NCBI GenBank assembly: GCA_023525715.1
Contig: CM042012.1
Location: forward strand, 43,999,441 to 44,063,440
Length of the DNA stretch: 64,000 nucleotides
Direction: 5' to 3'
From: Cichorium intybus
Taxonomy: Eukaryota > Streptophyta > Magnoliopsida > Asterales > Asteraceae
Part shown: piece by piece, positions 56,323-64,000 of the stretch
Layout: each line of letters opens with the position of its first letter
Numbering within the stretch: the first letter of the stretch is position 1
Program-made: the position numbers and the translations under genes
The notes under the pieces: model-generated
What the model saw: only the letters and a program-made list of their open reading frames with translations
The model's database searches: none
What the model was told of the DNA's origin: nothing

Positions 56323-57188
56323 GCTGGGCAGTGCGAAGAAAACTCCGATTTTGTGCTAGAATTTTCCATTTTTCCATTTTAAGCACTTATTGCTCGACTT
56401 AATCGGTTGGGGTTTATTCCTAGGCTAAAACCTTACATTTTAACAAGGTTTTTAACCCCCAAAACACATTCAATCAATCATATGAAGATTTAGGGTTCTT
56501 AATTCTAACAACCCCAAAACTTCAATTTCATCTAAAATAACAATCTACTTCCATTTTCTTGAATTAAGTCCTTTTAACATGACTTAATGGAAGTAATAAA
56601 CTATCTAAACCACATAATCATAACTGAAATTTACAAATTTCAGTTTCTATAAAACCAAATCAAGAACACCTCAAGAACTTGGTTAAAATCAAGTTTACTA
56701 ACCTTGATTAACAAAGGAATCACCAATTCAAGCTATGATTCCACTTCCTTGCTTCAATTCCATGATTTCTGCAAAATTTTGCTCCTTCAAAGCTCCTCCC
56801 GTTGCTGCACAATTGGCTAGTCAAAGAAGAGAGTCAACTCTCTTATTTATACATTCAATTTTTACATTTTTAGTCCTAAAGTTCATTTTCTTGAACTTTG
56901 ACCACAAAATCAAGTTTTATTACAATAAAACTTTCATTTCTTACATTTTTGCCACAACCAACAATATTTTTCATTTTTTTTGGTCCCTCGCATGGTCAAA
57001 TGACCAAATTACCCTTTTGTGGTAAAATGACCAAAAATCAGTTTTTATAACATTTTAAGTCCACGACTCAAAATATTATTACAAAGTAAATCCTTTTCTA
57101 TCCAAAAGACCAATTTACCCTTCTAAGGTAAAATGACCAATTTGCCCTTTTATTATAATTATATAATAAAACATGTCTTGGCGTTACA

Positions 57189-60049
57189 CATACCAAGTTC
57201 TCTTTTCCAGGGATAATGAAGCCTTCAGGTTGCTCCATATAAATATCTTCCTCCAATTCACCATGTAAAAATGCAGTTTTGACATCTAACTGCTCAAGCT
57301 CATAGTTATGCATGACAACAATACTAAGTAAAGTACGAATTGAGCTATGCTTAACAACAGGAGAGAAGACATCAGTAAAATCAATGCCTGGAATTTGGCT
57401 ATAGCCTTTAGCAACTAACCTTGCTTTAAATCTTGCTTCCTCATTAGGAGTAATACCTTCTTTTCTTTTGAAAATCCATTTGCAGCGGATAGGCTTCTTT
57501 TCTTTTGGTAATTTCACCAACTCCCAAGTGCCATTCTTTTCAAGAGATTCCATTTCATCATGCATGGCAGTTATCCATTTGTTGCATTGTTCTGAAGTAA
57601 TGGCTTCCGTGTAAGTTGAAGGTTCTTTGATACCTTCAATTTCTTCAGCAACGTTTAAAGCATAAGCAACAATATTTGCTTCTTCTATCAGTCTCTTGGG
57701 AGGATGAATGACCCTCCTAGGTCTATCAGTTGCTATAGAACGTTGTGGTTGGTGAGTAGGAGTAGGACTAGAAGACTCTTGCTCAACTGATTGATTTTGA
57801 TCAATAGAGTTTTCTTTTTCTGGTGTATGTTCTGAGTCAACAGATTGCTCCACCTGCACACTTATCTTTTGTTGACTCTCAACAGGAATGTTAGTAGGAG
57901 AATCTTTATGTAGCATAGCTGATTCATTAAATACTACATTTCTACTAATCACGATCTTTTTAGTTTCAGGACACCTTAACTTATATCCTTTCACACCATA
58001 CTTGTAACCAAGAAAGATACATTTAATTGCCCTAGGCTCTAATTTTCCATTATCAACATGAGCATAAGCAGGGCAACCAAAAATTCTTAAATATGAATAG
58101 TTTGCTGGGGAGCCAGACCATACCTCAATAGGAGTCTTTTTATCAAGTGGAATAGAAGGTGACATGTTAATTAAATAACATGCAGTAGAAGCAGCTTCTG
58201 CCCAAAAACGCTTAGATAATCCTGCGTTAGATAACATACAACGGGCTTTTGAAATAATGGTTCTGTTCATACGTTCAGCTACACCATTTTGTTGGGGTGT
58301 GTGAGAAACGGTGTAGTGTCTAACAATTCCTTCTAGTTTACAATATGAATTAAATTCATTTGAACAAAACTCCATACCATTATCTGTGCGAAGCTTTTTG
58401 ACCTTCTTACCGGTCTGGTTTTCCACCATGACTTTCCATTCTTTGAATGCAGAGAATGCTTCAGATTTAAGCTTCAAGAAATATGGCCAAACTCTTCTTG
58501 AATAATCATCAATAATTGTCAACATATAACGAGCACCTCCTAGTGATGCTTCTTGAGATGGTCCCCATAAATCAGCATGTACATACTCCAAAATGCCTTT
58601 TGTAGTATGTACCGAGGTGTTGAATTTCACCCTCTTGTGTTTGCCAAATATGCAGTGTTCACAGAATTCCAGTTTGCCAACGCATTGGCCATCAAGCAAT
58701 CCTCTTTTGCTTAACGCTGTCAAACCAAGTTCACTCATATGCCCAAGACACATATGCCACAGGTTAGTAGTATCAGTAGATGAATTTGAAGTAACATTAG
58801 AATTACCTGTTACTGTACTACCTTGTAGATGATACAGGTTTGCAGATTTAATATCAGCTTTCATCACAATCAAAGCTCCTTTAGAAGCCTTTAAAACTCC
58901 ACCTTCACCGGAATATTTGTACCCTTTAAGGTCAAGAGTACTTAAAGAAATAAGGTTTCTTTTCAAACCTGGAACGTGTCGAACATCAGACAGAGTTCTG
59001 ACAACACCATCAAACATCTTGATTTGAATTGAACCAATTCCAGTGACTTTATATGGTGCATTATCACCCATCAATACGGAGCCGCCTTCTATAGGTTGAT
59101 AATTTGTAAACCAGCTTCTGTTTGGACTCATATGAAAAGTACAAGCTGAGTCAAGAATCCATTCATCATTGGTTTTTAGGATTCCTGCAAAAGCTACAAG
59201 AACATCACCGTTAGAATTATTTTCAGCAGCATAAGTAGCTTTTCCTTCATCATCTTGATTTGGTTTGTGATTTTGATTAGAAGCTCTTTTCTCCTTGTTT
59301 TTCAACTTGTAACATTCAGAGATATCATGTCCTTCCTTTTTGCAATAGTTGCATGACTTGGAACGTCTGGATCTAGATTTGCTTCTAGAATTTCTTTTGT
59401 TCTTGCCTTTGGAATCATTCTTATCTGTTGGTCTGCCACGAACTGCCAGACTTTCTCCTTTAGAACTTGAACCTTCAGTGGATACCATATCTTTCATCTT
59501 TTCTTTGGCATGCAAAGCTTCATAAACTTCTTGAAGTGTTAAAGTATCACGACTATATAATATAGTATCTCTAAAGTTTGAATAAGAACTAGGCAAAGAA
59601 CATAAAAGAATTAAACCCAAATCCTCTTCATCATATTTTACCTCCATAGCTTCAAGATCAGTAATGATCTCTTTAAATGTCGAAAGATGATCCAACAACG
59701 ATCCACCTTCTTGCATCTTAAGTGAAAATAATTTTTGTTTAAGGTGCATCTTACTTGTGAGATCTTTGGTCATGCAAATTTGTTCTAATTTTAGCCATAA
59801 AGAGGCTGCAGTAGTTTCTTTCAAAACTTCCTGCAAAATATTGTTAGATAAATGAAGATGGATATGAGAGAGAGCCTTACGATCTTTACGATCCTTTTCT
59901 TCATCTGACCAAGACGCAGGCATTTTGTCTCGGCCTAACAGAGCATCATCAAGGTCCAACTGAGCTAATACAGCTCGCATTTTTACTTGCCATAATGAAA
60001 ATCTTGTATCTCGATCCAACAATGGAATATCGTATTTCAAAGTAGCCAT
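57189..60049 (-). pseudogene. gag-pol: Copia C gag, protease, integrase and RT N-terminal part
   Basis: ATG at 60049. About 954 residues are native before the solo LTR; the frame then runs on into it for about 30 residues. Gag of UBN2 type occupies 1-200 (LDRDTRFSLWQVKMRAVL, LLCSLPSSYSNF). The zinc knuckle CNYCKKEGHDISEC is at about 232-245, protease WILDSACTFHM at about 295, GAG-pre-integrase LWHMCLGHMSE at about 430, the integrase triad in HADLWGP, LRTDNGMEF and NGVAERMNR (about 490, 552, 588), and RT from about 818 (KWIFKRKEG, QLDVKTAFLHG) to 954. It looks like a Tork/Tnt1-type polyprotein. No stop or frameshift occurs in this part. Confidence 0.94.
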
Positions 60050-60111
60050 GTCGATATAATACTCAATAAATTGAGAATGAGTATAGAAAACAACGTGGCT
60101 CTGATACCACT

Positions 60112-60591
60112 TGTTATGAATGAATTATATCGACAATAAAATAAAATAATAATACGATAAAGAAAAATAAATGTGGACACAAGAATTTAACGTGGAAAAA
60201 CCCTTTCGGGAAAAAACCACGGGCACAACCGATGATGATCACTATATGAGAAAAATGAGGATGTTACAAGATTTGGAACTAAAAAATATATATATCTCTC
60301 TCTTTTCTTTTTAATACACAGAGCCTCACAATATATATCTATGTATATATATCACTCAAAATGGTTTTTTTTAACGATTTCATTTGGAAAATGATCATCC
60401 CTATTTATAGGGATGATCAGCCGAAAACTCGCCGTGATAATTGGAAAAGAATTGTAGGCGTTCAAAAGGTGCCGTATAAAATTCCACGTTCAAAACTCAA
60501 TTTGCATTTGAGTTTGATTACTATTCATGTGGGGCCCACATGAAAATAATTCTTCCTTTTACTTTTTCTTTTTTGAAAGGAATCTTTCACA
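60112..60591 (-). repeat. 5' LTR of Copia C (480 bp)
   Basis: Preceded on the inner side by the tRNA-Met primer site (about 60098-60110 on the minus strand). Confidence 0.92.
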
Positions 60592-61140
60592 TTTATTATA
60601 ATAAAACATTAAGGTTGAAGTATCATGTTGAATATTAAAATCTTTCGAAAGTTGCTTAGACCATATCAATTCGCACATTGTGGCAGCCATGGAATGACAT
60701 TTAGCTATGGCTGATGATATTAATATCGTGGGTTATTTCTTAGAAGCCTAAGATACCAATGAATCACCTACAAAAATACACAATTCAGTGATTTGATTGC
60801 CAAGACCTAAACATTCCGCCTAATCATTGTCACAAAATGCTTTTAGAAGCAAAGACAACTGAGTTGAAAAGAAAAGACGTTGACCAGGTTGTCTTAGGGA
60901 TTAAGTAAGTGACAAGCTGCATTAAAATGTTGAACATGGGGCTGAGACATGAATTGGGATACTTGTTGAACAACAAAATATATGTTCGGTTGAGTGATAT
61001 TTAAGTATAACAAATGTCTAACTAATCTTTTATACTGAGTATGCTCATCAAGTGTTTCACCATGTTCTTCATATAATGAATTTCATGTGTCTATGGTGAT
61101 GATTCCCGAGTTTGTAGGGCTTGGAAGAACAGTCTGATTC
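60592..61140 (-). pseudogene. Old Copia, RT end and RNase H (upstream half)
   Basis: Minus-strand reading with stops and frameshifts: a YKRLVRHLLYLN-like RT tail, then LFCDN-like RNase H pieces (AFCDNDWAECLGL, then VSWASKK) running toward 60592, where Copia C interrupts it. Strongly decayed, so much older than Copia C. Confidence 0.6.
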
Positions 61141-61929
61141 GTAGTTCCCTGCTATAGCCCAAGAATATTTATCACTCAAAATAAAATGCTAGACTATATC
61201 TTAGGGGTTGTTTGTCCTTGAAATGTACTCTAAAGCTCAAGTTAGTATATATAATAATGTAAATTTGCTAAGGTAAGGGATTATCAATGTTAAGTTGTTC
61301 TTTGTGATACCTTTGTAGATGTATTTATAGTGAATATAGAGTGTGATGATGGATAACCTTTTATATCAAGTCATGTACAAGATCTTTGGTAAGCCAAGAA
61401 ATCTTGATATGATGATGATGTTGTTAAGCTAAGGATGTCAAACTTGTACGAGGGGGTTACATTTGACTTTCTTTTTTGATGATATTGCAACACTTGCTTT
61501 TGTCAGAGGCTATCAATGCTCAGTCAAGAGTAAATGTCACCTTCCGTCTTCAGCGTGTTTTCTCATCTCTTGTCTTAGTGTCATAAATCGCGGCTAGATA
61601 GTCAAGCGGATGCTATATGGTATATCACCAAGTCCCCCAGTCTAGGGTTGAATGTGGGCTCCAATTCTACTTTAAGCTCGAACTGATGATTAATGTTGAT
61701 TTACGGTTAGTCGCTTCTGATTGATTTGATGGGTTATTATTTTAGAAACATCATGATGTTGGTGTGACATCATTCCATAATTGATATGGTATTTGGGCGG
61801 CACCATCATTTTTTTGTTTTGTGAACTAACCCATAAAATTGTAAACGGTTACTTTTTGTTGTCCTTTCACTTACTCTACAATTCGTCTCTCTGTTTCCTC
61901 TCATTTTCTTCTTCTTTTCTTCTAATTAT
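61141..61929. other. Intergenic, nothing certain
   Basis: Non-coding. The TTCTTCTTTTCTTCTAATT leader before 61930 may be the 5' region of the decayed ORF that follows. Confidence 0.4.
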
Positions 61930-62560
61930 GGAGATGTCTAGGGATTTTTCTTCCATGGAAAGTCTGTTGATACTGATCGCGACATGTTGCACCAGCTTTA
62001 AATTATTATTTTGACAGCATTGTTCGAGAATGTATTCCTCCTCATGGTGTGCCAATTTCAAGCCCTAATGAGGGCAAAGTTGGGATTTACATTGATTTCT
62101 TGTGCGCTGGCCTACGATTTCTTGCATTCGAGTTTTTGGAGGATGTTCTTATTGCTTATAAGGTCAACATGTGTCAACTTGTGTCGAATGCTTTTTTTCG
62201 GATTATCAAGTTTGTTATGTTGTGTAAGGCATTGTGAGATCATCCTATTATTGATGTTTTTCACTTTTTCTACTACACCTCTCCCCATGGTTACTGGATA
62301 TCTTTGTAAGTTATTATCAGATTCCCGACCTTATTGGTAACATTCACAAACTGATAAGAACTGGAAGGAACGCTTCTTCTTTGTCAGTCGAGATGTTTTC
62401 CCTTTTCTTATGAAAGATATGGTTCTCCAGGATCGCCCCAAGGATCTCATGCCTTCACTTGATAAGCATAGGAAGGAAGAAATTTTGAGGGTTAAAGGGC
62501 ATCATTTTCAATGGAAAGATTGGGATGAGCCATTTTTTGCTGTTGTAGGTTGAAGTCCCA
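61930..62560 (+). pseudogene. Decayed gypsy-type 'Transposase_28' ORF
   Basis: Pieces in more than one frame: MPISSPNEGKVGIYIDFLCA, then GLRFLAFEFLEDVL, then MCQLVSNAFFRIIKFVML (62049-62220), followed by KNWKERFFFVSRDVFPFLM and FQWKDWDEPFF (about 62350-62550). This layout (GLRxPxxxFxxxxL, then QLxPNxWRxIxxFxxLC, then WKxRFFFV) is that of the 'putative gypsy type transposon' domain common in plant TE gag-like proteins. Stops and frameshifts break it. Function of the family is unknown. Confidence 0.6.
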
Positions 62561-64000
62561 TATGGTGGAGAAACGGTGATAAAGCCCTCTTTTTGTTGAT
62601 AGTCATGGTACTTTTTTTCTCAACCTACGCCCGAATTTTTGAAAATTTTCTGAGCTATGCTCTAAATTTTTGAAAATTTTCTTGTAATCATCTTCATTTG
62701 ATGTAAACTAAGGTTTTAAATTTCTATGAATTCAAAATATCACGATTGTTTACAATTTATATTAAGTTTTAGTAATAGAATCACTAAATGTTTGTTTATC
62801 GAATTAGCAACATCCATTAATGTTGTTTGATTTTGAATTTAAGATTTGTTTTGAAAGTTTCAAACCTTCACTATGGTGGATCTTAATTTTAAACTCTATT
62901 ATAATAATTTCAACTATTTTAAGTTTTCTAACCTCCTTTTGATCAAATGAGTCAATCATATGTAGGTATTTTCACTCATTGATCTAATCAATGTTTTCAA
63001 ATTGGCTTGTGGCTTTAATGGAGTTTTCAAGCTTAGTTCATGGCAAGATCTAGTTTTGAATCATTGAAACATCTTATATTGATATAAACTTAGCTTATTA
63101 AGTTAAGTTGAAACACAAATGGTAATGATCTAGTGTTATTTTAAGCGTAGGTTTCATTTTGAAGTTTAAGTGATTGTTATTGATCATAATCAATTTTTTG
63201 GAGTTATAATAATTGGATCATCACATTTGGCCTTATATATTTGTATAACTAATGTATCATAAAGGTTTAAACATGTATCAGGAGGTTAGTGTACATTTAG
63301 GGTCATTAGAGCTGTTTAGAAGGGTTTGAAACTAATTGGAGTATGTCCAGACAACATAGAATAAGAAATTGCTCATAATGATATGGTCTGTAGCTTACTC
63401 AGTTGAAGCAGGGCCAAGGCAATGGATGACTTAATCGATATATTAACTTCTTGTGAACAAAAAATTATTTTTGTCCAAACCAACTCCAGTTTCTTTCATA
63501 ACTTCCTTATTAGTTCTTTTTATATGTTTGCCAATGGTTGGAATACGATAATTATGGTTGGCAGTCATGTTTATGATGAATTAAAGGTGCTTAATCATTG
63601 ATAAATGGTATATTGTTAATCAGAGGTGACTATTAAGTCCTTATACAACCGTGGAAGGGAAGTGAAGTGCTTAAAAGTGATAAGGTGAGTTAGTCTAAAG
63701 AATACATGTCCATAAACTTATTTTGGTGTAAAGTGATTTCTTATTGCATCTCAATGTGCATGATTTGTATGAAGTATTATATGTATTATTTGTTCATGCA
63801 TGAAAACACATTTTTCAAGAGTATCAAAGAGTTTTAAAGAGAAAGAGAAATTTTAAGTATCTTGAAGAGTTTGAGAATAACCATTGCATTCATGTAGGAT
63901 CGGTTCTGTCTTGAGTGAAGTTTCAGACACTGAAGAGTTGTACTCAAGAGTTTTGGGCATAAGTTCCCATGCAGGTGAGAGATGCTTGTAAGTGGGATTA
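62561..64000. other. Intergenic, nothing recognised
   Basis: A/T-rich, short frames only, no repeat structure visible by eye. Confidence 0.5.

Larger units (their letters stand above)
54539..57188 (-). mobile_element. Solo LTR of a Tekay-like Gypsy element, nested in Copia C pol
   Basis: 2650 bp from TGTAACACCCGG to GGCGTTACA, with no internal region. On the minus strand it starts TGTAACGCC and ends CCGGGTGTTACA, like the LARD-like element. Five-base duplications TATAC and CATAC differ at one base. The insertion splits an RT codon context (ENLV / YRLKKS). A minus-strand TATAAATAAG lies at about 56843-56852. It probably arose by LTR-LTR recombination. Confidence 0.82.
52822..60591 (-). mobile_element. 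Copia C: Tork-like Ty1/copia element, with a nested solo LTR
   Basis: LTRs 52822-53302 and 60112-60591 (about 480 bp) are near-identical. The PBS TGGTATCAGAGCC lies next to the right LTR on the minus strand, and the purine tract AAGGTGGAGATT next to the left LTR. Target duplications TTTCT (52817-52821) and TTTAT (60592-60596) differ at one base. It sits in the RNase H of an older Copia and is itself split by an insertion at 54539-57188. Minus strand, complete domain order, one stop. Confidence 0.93.

Noticed and set aside
61781..62014. Small membrane-protein-like ORF
   Set aside because: Leu/Phe-rich translation of a T-rich leader ahead of the decayed Transposase_28 ORF. No conserved pattern.

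Overview
This window is plant nuclear DNA, almost certainly from a eudicot, and most of it is nested transposable elements. The evidence is spliced genes, LTR retrotransposons of the Ty1/copia, Athila-type and chromovirus (Del/Tekay-like) lineages, MULE and hAT DNA elements, a class III plant chitinase and a fragment of a chloroplast fructose-1,6-bisphosphatase gene. The style of the MULE termini recalls Asteraceae, but that is a weak impression and not a demonstration. I see no rRNA, tRNA or CRISPR.

Layout. 1-916: a minus-strand Copia element entering from the left, ending in its LTR. 1006-20124: a plus-strand Copia of the same LTR family (Copia A), whose RNase H is split by an 11.5-kb Athila-like element (6719-18232, 5-bp duplication AGCGG). 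The Athila-like element carries gag, pol and an extra ORF downstream of integrase. 20681-25899: a Mutator-like element with about 370-bp terminal inverted repeats and a perfect 9-bp target duplication. It carries captured receptor-kinase sequence (Pack-MULE type), and a 3.7-kb non-coding LTR element is nested in it. 26273-29938: a compact minus-strand Copia with 174-bp LTRs (Copia B), apparently in the first intron of a host gene for an acidic protein (coding exons 30315-31176). 31.2-39.3 kb: decayed Copia pieces, a hAT MITE (8-bp duplication), a 1.29-kb fold-back MULE (9-bp duplication), LTR-like sequence and an EcoRI-site-rich minisatellite. 39296-47392: a chromovirus riddled with stops, inserted in that minisatellite. 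47764-48000: two FBPase exons. 48.0-52.4 kb: the only element-poor stretch, with an intact class III chitinase gene (minus strand). 52.4-61.1 kb: a three-level nest (solo LTR inside a Tork-like Copia inside an older Copia). 61.9-62.6 kb: a decayed gypsy-type 'Transposase_28' ORF. The rest is unrecognised.

How it works together. Apart from the chitinase and possibly the acidic-protein gene, nothing here needs to serve the host. The retroelement proteins would form Gag particles, process polyprotein, reverse-transcribe and integrate, but almost every copy is broken by frameshifts, stops or deletions. Target duplications and interrupted reading frames give a clear relative order of insertions.

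The signal I found most unusual crosses families. Several unrelated LTR families carry GC/CpG-rich, often dyad-symmetric cores spaced about 19-23 bp (roughly two helical turns), mostly just upstream of a TATA box or in non-coding leader/3' regions. A second candidate is the accessory ORF of the Athila-like element, which seems to have its own TATA box and 5'-UTR intron. I found no clear new multi-gene system.
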